Positions 16,450 to 25,643 of a stretch of DNA of 52,250 bases are shown piece by piece; within the stretch, counting starts at the first letter, position 1, and each line of letters begins with the position of its first letter. Source of the stretch: CAYFKJ01 sp964528595 (GTDB lineage: Bacteria > Pseudomonadota > Alphaproteobacteria > UBA2966); the NCBI GenBank assembly GCA_964528595.1, contig CAZGTM010000025.1:1-52250 (forward strand), written 5' to 3'. Below the pieces are notes generated by a model that saw only the letters and a program-made list of their open reading frames with translations, had not been told where the DNA came from and ran no database searches. Both the position numbers and the translations under genes were made by a program.

Positions 16450-17145
16450 CTACACTTCCAGCCACTCCTGGCGGATCTGTTCGTTTTCGCGCAGTTCGTC
16501 GGGCGTGCCCTCGAACACCATGTGGCCGTGGCCCATGACGAATACCCGGTGAGAAATCTTAAGCGCGATGGTGAGTTTTTGCTCGACCAGAAGGATGGAA
16601 ATCCCCCGGCTGGCGATCTCTTCCAGCAGCTTGCCGACCTGCTCCACCAGTTTCGGCGCAAGCCCCTCCGTCGGTTCATCGATCATGACCAAGTCGGGAT
16701 CTCCCATCAGGGTTCGGCACATCGTCAGCATCTGCTGCTCGCCGCCGGACAGCACGCCCCCGTCGTTATCCGCCCGCTCCCGCAAGTTGGGAAACATGTC
16801 GAACATGTCCTCGATCTTCCAGCGGCCCTCGGTGTTGGCCTTTTTCATGCCGAGCAGGAGGTTCTCACGGACAGACATGGTGGGGAAGATATCGCGGTTT
16901 TCAGGAACGTAGCCGAGCCCTTTGTGAGCAATATCATGGGCTTTCAATCCGGCCAGTTCTTCGCCGCGGAACTTGATTGATCCCTCGGGCGGCACATCAC
17001 CCATGATGGCCTTGCAGGTCGTCGAGCGGCCAACGCCGTTGCGGCCCAAGAGGCTGACGATTTCGCCTTCTTTGACGTCGAACGAAACGCCCTGGAGGAT
17101 GTGGCTTTTGCCGTAGTACGCGTGCAGATCGTTAACTTGCAACAT
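16450..17145 (-). CDS. livF: Branched-chain-type amino acid ABC transporter ATPase LivF
   Basis: The protein has 231 residues. The ABC signature LSGGEQQ and Walker B LVMIDEPTEGL are normal for LivF. Walker A reads GRNGVGRST (34-42), with Arg40 where most ABC ATPases have the catalytic Lys. The same substitution occurs in some proteobacterial LivF proteins as I recall, so it is probably a lineage feature. LivF and LivG form the cytoplasmic ATPase dimer of the importer. The start abuts the livG stop, typical of a translationally coupled operon. Substrates of this family range from Leu/Ile/Val to amides, urea and aromatic acids. Confidence 0.93.
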   Translation of the reverse strand: MLQVNDLHAYYGKSHILQGVSFDVKEGEIVSLLGRNGVGRSTTCKAIMGDVPPEGSIKFRGEELAGLKAHDIAHKGLGYVPENRDIFPTMSVRENLLLGMKKANTEGRWKIEDMFDMFPNLRERADNDGGVLSGGEQQMLTMCRTLMGDPDLVMIDEPTEGLAPKLVEQVGKLLEEIASRGISILLVEQKLTIALKISHRVFVMGHGHMVFEGTPDELRENEQIRQEWLEV

Positions 17146-17894
17146 CAGGCGGCCTCCTCACCGAGGTAGGCTTCCTTGACGGCGGCGTTGCCGCGAATTT
17201 CCGTCGGCGCGCCGGAGGCAATGATCTCGCCGTAGACCAGCACTGAAATCTTGTCGGCCAAATTGAAAACGACGCCCATGTCGTGTTCGACCATCACCAG
17301 CGTCTTGTTTTCCGTGACCTTGCGGATGAGTTCGACCGCATGGTCGGTTTCACTGTGACTCATGCCCGCCGTCGGTTCGTCGAGGATAATGATGTCGGCG
17401 CCGCCGGCGATGGTAATGCCGATCTCGAGCGCCCGCTGTTCGGCATAGGTCAACACGCCGGCCGGGATATGCGCCCGCGCCGTCATGCCGATTTCCTCGA
17501 GAACCTCCGCCGTGCGTACATTGACGTCCTCAAGCTTGTCGACATTGTGCCAGAAGGAATACTGATAACCCATGGCCCAGAGGACGCCGCAGCGGACGTT
17601 CTCGAACACACTGAGGCGGGGAAAGATGTTGGTGACCTGAAAACTGCGCGAAAGTCCCTTGCGGTTGATCTCGAATGGCTTCATGCCTTGCAGGTCTTCA
17701 CCCCGCAAGTCAATGCGCCCGCCGGTCAGGCCGTACTTGCCGGTGATCAGATTGAACAGTGTGGACTTGCCCGCACCGTTGGGCCCAATGACGGCGTGGC
17801 GCTCGCCTTCCCTGATCGCCAGATCGACGCCGCGGATGATCTCGGTCGCGCCGAAGTTCTTGCGCACGTCAATCAGTTCGATGGCGGCACTCAT
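17145..17894 (-). CDS. livG: Branched-chain-type amino acid ABC transporter ATPase LivG
   Basis: The protein has 249 residues. Walker A is GPNGAGKST, Walker B is IIILDEPTAGM, and the characteristic LivG C-terminal part is MVEHDMGVVFNLADKISVL. The ABC signature is degenerate (LTYAEQRALEIG), as usual for LivG. Start and stop overlap the neighbouring liv genes by 1-4 bp. Confidence 0.95.
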   Translation of the reverse strand: MSAAIELIDVRKNFGATEIIRGVDLAIREGERHAVIGPNGAGKSTLFNLITGKYGLTGGRIDLRGEDLQGMKPFEINRKGLSRSFQVTNIFPRLSVFENVRCGVLWAMGYQYSFWHNVDKLEDVNVRTAEVLEEIGMTARAHIPAGVLTYAEQRALEIGITIAGGADIIILDEPTAGMSHSETDHAVELIRKVTENKTLVMVEHDMGVVFNLADKISVLVYGEIIASGAPTEIRGNAAVKEAYLGEEAA

Positions 17895-19183
17895 TCTTTT
17901 TCTCCCGAATACGCGTAGTGTGACGCTTCACCCCAGGCCTCGGCCACGGCAGGCGCCATTTTCTTCGCGACGATAAAGCCGCCAACCGCCATACCGGCGT
18001 AGATAATCCAGGGTATTGGATTCTCGATGTTCATATGAATGCCGAAGAGGCTCTTATCGACTTCACCGATCGCCCGAACGCTCATGAAATGGAGCAGTTC
18101 GAGCGTTCCGATGACACCAATGCCGCAAACCAGGGTCGGCATGAAAATCCGGGCATAGGGAACCGCCAGTGAGGCCAGCCGGCCCGCCTGGCTGATCGGC
18201 ACATGCATCATGATCAGCCCCGTGAGGCCGAACGGCGCGTACATCACCGTGGCGACAAACACCAGCCCGACGTAAAGCGCCCAGATCTCGGTGTAATTGG
18301 AGAGCAAGGTCTGGAGCAGGGTAAAGACGATGGCGCCGACAATCGGTCCGAAGAAGAAACCAACGCCGCCGACGTAGGCTTGCAGCAGGACAACGCCTGA
18401 GGTCAGTGCATTAACCGTTTCCTCGGTTACGATTTCGTAGTTGATCGCGAACAGGGAACCGGCAATGCCTGCGAACATTCCCGACGTCGCGAAGGAAATG
18501 AAGCGGATTTGCTTTTGGCTGTAGCCCACGAATTCGGCGCGTTCAGGATTATCGCGAACGGCGTTCGCCAGGCGACCGACGGGCGTGCGGGAATACCGGT
18601 ACATCAACCAGACCGCCAGCAGCATCCAGAAACCGATCAGGTAGTAGACCTCGATCTCGCGCGCGAAATCGAACCCGAAGAAGGGCGTCAACTCGGTCCG
18701 GTCGGCTGTAATGCCTTCTTCGCCGCCCGAGAACTTCGTGAAGATCAGGGAGGACGAGGCGATCATTTCCCCAATTCCCAGCGAGATCATCGCGAACACG
18801 GTGCCGGCCCGATTGGTTGCAAAACTGCCGACCATTATGCCGAAGGCCAAGCCGGCTAACCCGCCGACCACTGGCACAAGCGGGATCGGCAGCGGAAACG
18901 CCCCATCGCCAAAAATGTTTAGTGCGTGGATGGCAAAATAGCCGCCCAGGCCGAAATAAACGGCATGGCCGAACGACAGCATGCCACCCTGACCGAGCAA
19001 CATGTTGTAGGCGACAGTGAAGATGATGGCGATGCCCATCTGGTTCAGCACGGCAATGGCGACGCCACCGGCGAATATCTGCGGCAGGATGATCACCACC
19101 AGGGCGGCAATCAGCCAAACGGCATTGCGCCGGACAAACGAGCCGTTGGCCGGTACGGCGAGTGATTTTGCTGTATCGGTCAT
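17891..19183 (-). CDS. livM: ABC transporter permease LivM
   Basis: The protein has 430 residues of integral membrane sequence with the LivM hallmark GYNMLLGQ-type region (here AYNMLLGQGGMLSFGHAVYFGLGGY). About eight to ten membrane segments are visible. The C-terminal 100 residues hold extra hydrophobic stretches (about 355-375 and 395-415) beyond the standard LivM of about 320 residues. This makes it a longer variant seen in some alphaproteobacteria. It pairs with LivH (overlap of 4 bp). Confidence 0.93.
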   Translation of the reverse strand: MTDTAKSLAVPANGSFVRRNAVWLIAALVVIILPQIFAGGVAIAVLNQMGIAIIFTVAYNMLLGQGGMLSFGHAVYFGLGGYFAIHALNIFGDGAFPLPIPLVPVVGGLAGLAFGIMVGSFATNRAGTVFAMISLGIGEMIASSSLIFTKFSGGEEGITADRTELTPFFGFDFAREIEVYYLIGFWMLLAVWLMYRYSRTPVGRLANAVRDNPERAEFVGYSQKQIRFISFATSGMFAGIAGSLFAINYEIVTEETVNALTSGVVLLQAYVGGVGFFFGPIVGAIVFTLLQTLLSNYTEIWALYVGLVFVATVMYAPFGLTGLIMMHVPISQAGRLASLAVPYARIFMPTLVCGIGVIGTLELLHFMSVRAIGEVDKSLFGIHMNIENPIPWIIYAGMAVGGFIVAKKMAPAVAEAWGEASHYAYSGEKE

Positions 19184-20130
19184 ACTTCACGTGTCCCAAA
19201 TAGGCCGGTGGGACGAAAGATGAGGATCAGCACCAGCAGGAGGTATGGCAGGATCGGACCGAGTTGCGCGATCGTCACGGTATAGAGATCGCTGATAACG
19301 CTTTGTGCATCCAGGCTCATCCCGAGCAAGGTGAAGAAATCACCGAAGGAATAATCGATGGCCACCGCGAAGGTCGTCATAAATCCGATCAAAAGCGAGG
19401 CGACGAACGCGCCGATCAACGAACCCAGGCCCCCGACCACGATCACAACGAAGACAATGGGGCCGAGCACGATCGCCATTCCCGGGAAAGTACCCAAAAC
19501 AGGCCCGGCAATAACGCCCGCCAATCCGGCCAGGGCCGAGCCGACGCCGAAAACGCCCATGAACACCAACGGCACATTGTGGCCAAGCATGCCGACCATG
19601 TTGGGATGGGTGATCGCCGCATTGATAATCAATCCCACCCGCGAACGCGTCAGCACCATCAGCAATGCCACGAAGATGCCGACGGAGATCAGCAGCATGA
19701 AGGCTTTGTATGCCGGGAAGGTGGTGTCGTACAACGTGAACAGGGCGAAAGTGAGGATCTCGGGTTCACGGTAATCGAGGTTTTGCTTGCCCCAGATGAG
19801 CTGAACCGCTTCCTCAATGAGGAACGCCACGCCGAAGGTGAAGATCAGTTCGGCAACGTGCCCGAACTTATGGACGTTTCTCAGTCCGTAGCGCTCGATC
19901 AAGGCGCCGAACAAACCGGCGATGATCGGGGCAATGATCAGACCGGGCCAGTAGCCCACGACGCTGCTGATGGAATAGGCCAAATACGCGCCAAGCATAT
20001 AGATGCTGGCATGCGCGAAATTGAGAACGCCCATCATCGAGAAGATGAGCGTCAGTCCGCTGGACAGCATGAACAGCAGCAAGCCGTACACCAGGCCGTT
20101 CAGCAGAGAGAAAATTATGAGTTCAGCCAC
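19180..20130 (-). CDS. livH: ABC transporter permease LivH
   Basis: The protein has 316 residues with eight or so hydrophobic segments. Family motifs are SSGLTLIFSMMGVLNFAHASIYMLGAY-like near the N-terminus and the EAA-type loop VVGGLGSLIGAF. It forms the membrane channel with LivM. The gene is separated from livK by 126 bp that contain a stem-loop, which would set different expression levels for binding protein and permease. Confidence 0.94.
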   Translation of the reverse strand: MAELIIFSLLNGLVYGLLLFMLSSGLTLIFSMMGVLNFAHASIYMLGAYLAYSISSVVGYWPGLIIAPIIAGLFGALIERYGLRNVHKFGHVAELIFTFGVAFLIEEAVQLIWGKQNLDYREPEILTFALFTLYDTTFPAYKAFMLLISVGIFVALLMVLTRSRVGLIINAAITHPNMVGMLGHNVPLVFMGVFGVGSALAGLAGVIAGPVLGTFPGMAIVLGPIVFVVIVVGGLGSLIGAFVASLLIGFMTTFAVAIDYSFGDFFTLLGMSLDAQSVISDLYTVTIAQLGPILPYLLLVLILIFRPTGLFGTREV

Positions 20131-20205
20131 GGGAGGAATTTCTCCTAAGAGCGGAAGTTTTCAACGCTCTTAATAGCGCTTTTTGTCGAGCGCCGCTCGG
20201 AAAAT

Positions 20206-20230
20206 GCCCGGCACCGCAAAGGCGCCGGGC
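20206..20230 (-). terminator. Intercistronic stem-loop between livK and livH
   Basis: On the minus strand, GCCCGGCGCC (20230-20221) pairs with GGTGCCGGGC (20215-20206) across a TTTGC loop: ten pairs including one G-U. It is followed by ATTTTCC, a weak T-tract. It lies just after livK and before livH in the same direction. I infer partial termination or 3' protection of the abundant binding-protein mRNA, a common arrangement in ABC import operons. Confidence 0.6.
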
Positions 20231-20256
20231 AAATCCGTAGTCAGCAAAGTTTCCGT

Positions 20257-21498
20257 CTAGGACGGACGCTTCATCTTGCAGGTCGTCGGAGTTGAGGCTT
20301 CCGCCGACGTAACGGTCGATTCGTTGGCCAGACCGAATCCGGAATTATCGTAATCGAATTCGATGTTCTGGTCGGTATGCACGAAAATACGGATCGGCAT
20401 CTGAAGTTGATGATCCGATTTACGCATCATGACCTTGTCGCCCCACCAGGTGGTCCACTCCATGCCTTCAAGGGCTGCAGCGACCTTGGCTGGATCGGTG
20501 GAATTCGACTTGTTCATGGCAGCCGCCGTCATCCGCAATGCGGTGGCGATACGGGACTGGGTGAAATCCTCGTTCGGGTGCTTTGCCTTAAAGGCTTGCA
20601 GCATGGAACGCCATGTGTCGGTCATCGGAGGATTGGCGGAACCTTGGCCAACCAGGCGGACATTGTTGACGCCGCCCTTACCGATAGCCTTCGTGATGCC
20701 GTTGGCAGCCGCGTAATAGGTGTATAGCGGGACGGTCAAATTGGCGTCCTGTGCAGCCTTGGCGAGACCGAGCATATCGGCGCCCCAGTTACCCGTGATC
20801 ACGGCCTGCGCACCGGAAGCCTTGATCTTCTGGATGTACGGCGAGAAGTCCTTGACCTTGCCGATGGGGTGCAACTCGTTACCCACGATCTTCAGGTCGG
20901 GACGTTTTTCACCGAGGTAGCGCACGGCGGCCGCTGCGACGGCCTTACCGAATGAATAGTTCTGGCCCAAGAGATAGATGCTCTTCATGCCCTTGTCGTC
21001 GGCGATCACGTCCGTCAGCGCGTTCATCTTCATGTCGGCGTTGGCGTCGAAACGGAAGTGCCAGAAGTTACACTTTTCGTTTGTCAGCTTGGGGTCGACG
21101 GCCGAATAGTTGAGGAATAGAACCCGCTTGTCGGGATTGCGTTTGTTGTGCTTGGCGATGGCGTCCGTCAAAGCGTTGGCCACGCCCGACGAGTTGCCCT
21201 GGAACACGTACTGAATGCCGTCGGCAATCACGCGTTTGAGCTGGATCAGGCTTTCTTTGGGCGAGATTTTGTTGTCATAACCTACAACCTCGATGTTCTT
21301 GCCCATGACGCCGCCGGCTTTATTGATCTCGTTGGCGACGAATTCGTACTGCTTCAAGCCGCTAATGCCGACAGCGGCGAAGCCGCCGGAGAGCGGGTCG
21401 ATAAAAGCAACCCGAATATTTTCGGCCTGTGCGGAAAATGCGGTCACGCCGGCAATGGCGGCGGCGGCAATTCCAAGCCCTATTTTACGATGGTTCAT
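20257..21498 (-). CDS. livK-like: Periplasmic branched-chain-type amino acid-binding protein
   Basis: The protein has 413 residues with a Sec signal peptide (MNHRKIGLGIAAAAIAGVTAFSAQA, written here in two parts: basic MNHRK, then a hydrophobic core ending AQA). The mature Peripla_BP_6 fold begins ENIRVAFIDPLSGGFAAVG. The ATG at 21498 was chosen because GGAGGACTAAGA precedes it; a longer frame upstream adds 22 Arg-rich residues ahead of the signal. This is the first gene of the livKHMGF operon and decides substrate specificity. Nearby catabolic genes for CoA esters and carnitine suggest, but do not show, a non-classical ligand. Confidence 0.93.
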   Translation of the reverse strand: MNHRKIGLGIAAAAIAGVTAFSAQAENIRVAFIDPLSGGFAAVGISGLKQYEFVANEINKAGGVMGKNIEVVGYDNKISPKESLIQLKRVIADGIQYVFQGNSSGVANALTDAIAKHNKRNPDKRVLFLNYSAVDPKLTNEKCNFWHFRFDANADMKMNALTDVIADDKGMKSIYLLGQNYSFGKAVAAAAVRYLGEKRPDLKIVGNELHPIGKVKDFSPYIQKIKASGAQAVITGNWGADMLGLAKAAQDANLTVPLYTYYAAANGITKAIGKGGVNNVRLVGQGSANPPMTDTWRSMLQAFKAKHPNEDFTQSRIATALRMTAAAMNKSNSTDPAKVAAALEGMEWTTWWGDKVMMRKSDHQLQMPIRIFVHTDQNIEFDYDNSGFGLANESTVTSAEASTPTTCKMKRPS

Positions 21499-21671
21499 TC
21501 TTAGTCCTCCCGATATGCGAAGGCGGCGTCGTAAGGCTGTTTTTTGTCGCTCAATACGCCGCACCCCATTTGGTCACTCCAACCAGCAAAGGGTGAGCGA
21601 CATGAGTAAGGAATTTGAACTCAGCGGATAACCCAATGTCAAGCGAAGACCGGCATTTTACTGAACGATTG

Positions 21672-22829
21672 TTAGGTAGCGCCGGAATGATCCCGCATCA
21701 TGTTGCGCGCAATCACGAGCTGTTGGATCTGCGAGGTGCCCTCGTAAATCCGGAATAGCCGGACATCGCGGTAAAAACGCTCCACGCCATATTCGGTCAT
21801 ATAGCCGTTGCCGCCATGGATCTGAACGGCGCGATCGGCCACCCGGCCGACCATTTCCGAACAGAATAGTTTGCAGCAGGCCGCTTCAGTGGCGACGTCC
21901 TCGCCGCGGTCCTTGGCCCGCGAGGTTTCCAGCACCATCGATCTGGCGGCGTAGGCTTCGGTTTTGGAATCCGCCAACATAGCCTGCACCAGCTGAAATT
22001 CGCCGATTGGCTGACCGAATTGCTTGCGCTCAAGCGCGTAGTTTACGCAGTCCCGCGTTAACCTCTCCGCGACCCCGACGCAGACGGCGGCGATATGCAA
22101 CCGCCCCCTATCCAGAACCATCATCGCGGTTTTGAAGCCAGTGCCCTCTTCGCCCAACAGCGCACTGGTCGGCACGCGGCAGTCCTCGAAAATAACGTCG
22201 CTGACGTGGGCCCCCTGCTGACCCATCTTGCGGTCGGGTTTGCCCAAACTCAAACCCTCCCGCGGGGCTTCCACCAGGAAAGCCGATACCCCGCCGGCGC
22301 CCTTCCGGTCGGGGTCCGTGCGAGCCATCAACGTAAACAGTCCGGCCGACGGCGCGTTGGTGATGAAGCGCTTGGTCCCGTTGATGACATACTCGTTACC
22401 GTCCCGCACGGCCGTCGTGCGGACCGAGGCCGCATCCGAACCGGCGTCGGGCTCGGTCAATGCGAACGATCCGACGATCTCTCCGCTGGCGATCTTCGGC
22501 AGGTACTTATTCTTTTGTTCCTCGTTGCCCGATATCACGATGCCTTGCGATCCAATACCGTTGTTGGTGCCGATCAGGGACCGGAAGGCCGGCGAGGTCT
22601 GACCCAGTTCAAAAGCCATGCCGACCTCTTCTTCCATGGATAGACCGATGCCGCCGTATTCCTCGGGAATGGAAAGGCCGAATAATCCCATCTCGCGCAT
22701 TTCGGAGATGATCTCGGTCGGGATGGCGTCGTCATTAGCGACCCGTTCCTCGTTCGGCACGAGACGTTCGCGGACGAACCGGGCCAGGGTGTTGCGGAAT
22801 TGCTCATAGACATCTGCTTCGAGCGGCAT
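21672..22829 (-). CDS. Acyl-CoA dehydrogenase
   Basis: The protein has 385 residues, a standard-length FAD-dependent acyl-CoA dehydrogenase. FAD/substrate motifs are SFALTEPDAGSDA and RFITNAP. The C-terminal catalytic Glu lies in FRIYEGTSQIQ. It introduces the alpha-beta double bond in acyl-CoA and passes electrons to ETF. Chain-length or branched specificity is unclear. It is divergent (82 bp) from the tandem-domain protein and follows the livK promoter region on the same strand. Confidence 0.93.
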   Translation of the reverse strand: MPLEADVYEQFRNTLARFVRERLVPNEERVANDDAIPTEIISEMREMGLFGLSIPEEYGGIGLSMEEEVGMAFELGQTSPAFRSLIGTNNGIGSQGIVISGNEEQKNKYLPKIASGEIVGSFALTEPDAGSDAASVRTTAVRDGNEYVINGTKRFITNAPSAGLFTLMARTDPDRKGAGGVSAFLVEAPREGLSLGKPDRKMGQQGAHVSDVIFEDCRVPTSALLGEEGTGFKTAMMVLDRGRLHIAAVCVGVAERLTRDCVNYALERKQFGQPIGEFQLVQAMLADSKTEAYAARSMVLETSRAKDRGEDVATEAACCKLFCSEMVGRVADRAVQIHGGNGYMTEYGVERFYRDVRLFRIYEGTSQIQQLVIARNMMRDHSGAT

Positions 22830-22911
22830 CGGCTGGGCTCCATCGTTCTTTGGGTGTTGAAAATTGTTTCGGCACTTTCACCCCCACCCCTTTGCGTGTC
22901 AATCTGGCGGC

Positions 22912-23712
22912 ATGAGTTCGGTCAACATCCTCACCGCTGATACGGTCACCAAACTGGGACCGGAACATCGAGGCAGCGTTCTGGTGGGTGCTTCCCACTG
23001 CGGCGTCTACGCCGTCTATCTTGCCGCCGTGGCGGGCGTCAACGCGCTGATCCTCAATGACGCCGGTATCGGTCTGGAGGCGGCGGGGATCGGCGGACTT
23101 GCCTGGGCGGATAAGCTTGAACTTCCGGTGGCCGCAGCCGATCACCGGAGCTGCCGCATTGCCGATGCCGGCGACACCATCGCGGACGGCATCATCAGCC
23201 ACGTCAACCAAGGCGCCGCCGATTTGGGTTGCGCCGCCGGCATGAGAGTCGCCGCCTGTGCTGAACGGATGACCGTAGCGCCTGTATTCAGCGGGGACGT
23301 ACCTCAGTACGGTGAAGCGCGCTTCGTGCTTCGTGACGCCGGCAAGGGTCCGGAAATCATCGGCTGCGATTCGCTTTCCCTGCTGAAACCCGGAGACGAT
23401 GGGCGCATCGCCATAACGGCATCCCATGGTGCGCTGATCGGCGGCCGGCAAAACGATTCGTCGGTCAATCAAGATCTGGCGGCGGTGACGTTCAACGATG
23501 CGGGCATCGGCAAGGATGAGGCCGGCGTTGCGCGGCTGGCCGTACTCGACGAACGTGGCATTCCAGCAGCCGCCGTCGCGGCGATGAGTGCCCGAATAGG
23601 CGACGCCCGCTCGTCGTGGGAAACCGGCACCCTGTCCAGGGTAAACCAATCTGCAGAAGCTCTTGGCGCCAAAGCCGGCATGTCGACGCAGGAGTTCGCC
23701 GGCTTGATCTAA
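22912..23712 (+). CDS. Unknown protein made of two tandem copies of one domain
   Basis: The protein has 266 residues from ATG 22912. I do not recognise the family. Two halves are clearly homologous: repeat A about 21-111 and repeat B about 164-257. Shared elements in order are an ASH motif after a beta-strand (27-29; 170-172), NDAGIG (49-54; 195-200), a following A-G-(I/V)-x-x-L helix (58-63; 204-209), an RIxDA segment (82-86; 228-232), VNQ (98-100; 244-246) and a final G-M (110-111; 256-257). Strand-loop-helix alternation suggests an alpha/beta, perhaps Rossmann-like, fold with two pseudo-equivalent sites. No signal peptide. It is convergent with the carnitine dehydrogenase gene (4 bp overlap), so it is not in that operon. 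Confidence 0.8.
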   Translation: MSSVNILTADTVTKLGPEHRGSVLVGASHCGVYAVYLAAVAGVNALILNDAGIGLEAAGIGGLAWADKLELPVAAADHRSCRIADAGDTIADGIISHVNQGAADLGCAAGMRVAACAERMTVAPVFSGDVPQYGEARFVLRDAGKGPEIIGCDSLSLLKPGDDGRIAITASHGALIGGRQNDSSVNQDLAAVTFNDAGIGKDEAGVARLAVLDERGIPAAAVAAMSARIGDARSSWETGTLSRVNQSAEALGAKAGMSTQEFAGLI

Positions 23713-24668
23713 GTCTCGGCGGCTACCGACTCATGGTATTCTGCCACGGCAGCTATCACCTTGATGAGAGCCTCGTCACGTAACCTCTCAAGCCGTTTGA
23801 CGCTCAGCGAGCCCGCCTGTCCGGCTGTTTGGTCGACCATGCGCGCCGTCAGTTCCGGCGTCAGTTCAGGCGCTTTCAAACGGGTCCAGGGCAATTCCAG
23901 GGCAGGTCCGAACTGTTCCAGCATATGGGCCATACCGGCATCTCCGCCAGCCAGATGAAAGGTCAAACAGGGCCCCATGAACGCCCATCTCAGTCCCGGA
24001 CCGCCGGTGATCGCCAGATCGATTTCATCGGTCGTGGCGCTGCCGTCCGCCACCATATGCAGCGCTTCGCGCCACAAGGCTTCCTGCAGGCGGTCCGACA
24101 CGTAGCCCGGCACCTCGGCCCGGACCCGCATCGGCTGCTTGCCGATTCCGGCGTAGAAGTTCATCGCCTTTTCGACCGCTCCGGGTGACGTCTGCTCACC
24201 TCCGAGCACTTCGACCAGAGGCAGCAGGTAAACCGGATTGAACGGATGCCCGATCAGGACGCGCTCGGGCGCCCGGCATTTCGATTGCAGTCGGCTCGGC
24301 AGCAGGCCCGATGAACTCGACGCAATGATGGTTTGCGGCCTAGCGGCGGCATCGATCTCGGCAAGCAGGGATATCTTCAAGTCTTCGTTTTCGGGCGCGC
24401 TTTCCTGAATAAAATCGGCATCCGAAGCGGCTTCCACAAGCGAGGCGGTAAACTTAAGATTGACCGGGTCTGCGCCGGCGGAGAGCCCCACTCGTTCGAG
24501 CGCTGGCCAGGCATTGTCAACCGAGCAGCGCAACGAACTCTCCGCATCAGGCGCGGGATCCCACGCCGCCACGTCCAGCCCTTTCGAAAGAAAATAGGCG
24601 GTCCAGCCGGCGCCGATCACCCCTGTTCCGATGATGCCGATGCGGCCGACCTCGGTCTGACCGGTCAC
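23709..24668 (-). CDS. lcdH: L-carnitine 3-dehydrogenase (3-hydroxyacyl-CoA dehydrogenase family)
   Basis: The protein has 319 residues. NAD-binding motif IGIIGTGVIGAGW begins at about 9. The catalytic-region HPFNP motif is GHPFNPVYLLPLVE. The C-terminal GGPGLRWAFMGP stretch is typical of the carnitine dehydrogenase branch and distinguishes it from fatty-acid 3-hydroxyacyl-CoA dehydrogenases. The reaction is L-carnitine + NAD to 3-dehydrocarnitine. Its start overlaps the stop of the BKACE gene upstream by 4 bp. That pairing is the known carnitine-degradation arrangement and strongly supports the call. Confidence 0.85.
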   Translation of the reverse strand: MTGQTEVGRIGIIGTGVIGAGWTAYFLSKGLDVAAWDPAPDAESSLRCSVDNAWPALERVGLSAGADPVNLKFTASLVEAASDADFIQESAPENEDLKISLLAEIDAAARPQTIIASSSSGLLPSRLQSKCRAPERVLIGHPFNPVYLLPLVEVLGGEQTSPGAVEKAMNFYAGIGKQPMRVRAEVPGYVSDRLQEALWREALHMVADGSATTDEIDLAITGGPGLRWAFMGPCLTFHLAGGDAGMAHMLEQFGPALELPWTRLKAPELTPELTARMVDQTAGQAGSLSVKRLERLRDEALIKVIAAVAEYHESVAAET

Positions 24669-25546
24669 GTTTTCAATCCCAGCATGTCGCGTGCTTCGTC
24701 CGGCGTTGCGACCCGGCGGTCGAGGCGTTCGATGATCTCGATCGAGCGGGTGACCAGTTGGGCGTTGCTGGCGAACACGCCCTTGCCGAGATAAAGGTTG
24801 TCCTCCAGGCCGACCCGCACATGCCCGCCCAGCAAGACGGCTTGCGCCACCATGGGCATTTCATGCCGCGATATGCCGAAGGCCGCCCATTCAGCACCTT
24901 CGGGCAGCATGTCGCGCATCCGCATCATCGTTGCCGTATCGGCCGGCGCGCCCCAGGGAATGCCGAGGCAGATCTGATATAGCGGCGGTGGCGCAATCAA
25001 ATCTTCCGCCACCATTTGGTTGGCGAAGGCAAGGTGGCCGAGATCGAAGACCTCCAGTTCGGGTTTCACGCCGAGTTCACGGATACGCGCGGCCATTTCC
25101 CGCAAGTATGGCGGCGTGCTGATATAGACCCCGTCGCCGAAATTCAGCGTGCCGCAATCCAGTGAACAGATGTCCGGTTTCAGGTCCTCGACATGGCGCA
25201 ATCTCTCGGCGGGACCGACCATGTCGGTGCCCGGACCGCCGCGCGAAGGATCATCCTCATCAGGAAAATAGTCGCCCCCCATGCCGGCGGTCAGGTTGAT
25301 GACCATGTCCGTGTCACTGGCTCTGAGTTGCTCCACGACTTCCCGGAACAAGGCTGGGTCGCGGCTGCCGGCGCCGGTTTCCGGATCGCGGACGTGAATA
25401 TGCACGATGGCGGCACCGGCCTTCGCAGCCTCGATCGCCGAGGCGGCAATCTGGTCGGGCGTAACGGGTAAGTCGGGGTGTTTTCCGTACGTGTCTCCGG
25501 CGCCGGTGACGGCGCAGCTGACGATCACGGGTCGTGGACCGGCCAT
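24665..25546 (-). CDS. BKACE (DUF849) beta-keto acid cleavage enzyme, probably for dehydrocarnitine
   Basis: The protein has 293 residues of the Zn-dependent beta-keto acid cleavage family (KCE-like TIM barrel). Motifs are IVHIHVRDPETG near 47-58 (metal ligand His residues), ICSLDCGTLNFGD and GGHVRVGLEDNLY. The family condenses a beta-keto acid with acetyl-CoA to give acetoacetate and a new CoA ester. Coupled to carnitine dehydrogenase, the expected products are betainyl-CoA and acetoacetate. The usual betainyl-CoA thioesterase is not adjacent. ATG 25546 follows AGGAGGAC. A GC-rich hairpin (25568-25591) lies just upstream in the leader. Confidence 0.87.
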   Translation of the reverse strand: MAGPRPVIVSCAVTGAGDTYGKHPDLPVTPDQIAASAIEAAKAGAAIVHIHVRDPETGAGSRDPALFREVVEQLRASDTDMVINLTAGMGGDYFPDEDDPSRGGPGTDMVGPAERLRHVEDLKPDICSLDCGTLNFGDGVYISTPPYLREMAARIRELGVKPELEVFDLGHLAFANQMVAEDLIAPPPLYQICLGIPWGAPADTATMMRMRDMLPEGAEWAAFGISRHEMPMVAQAVLLGGHVRVGLEDNLYLGKGVFASNAQLVTRSIEIIERLDRRVATPDEARDMLGLKT

Positions 25547-25643
25547 AGTGTCCTCCTAAGGATATCGAACCGCCGGCGGGTGGCGGCGGTTTATCCTTTC
25601 AGGAGAACCTCCGGCATTCAATGCGGATCGACGCCGAAGACGC

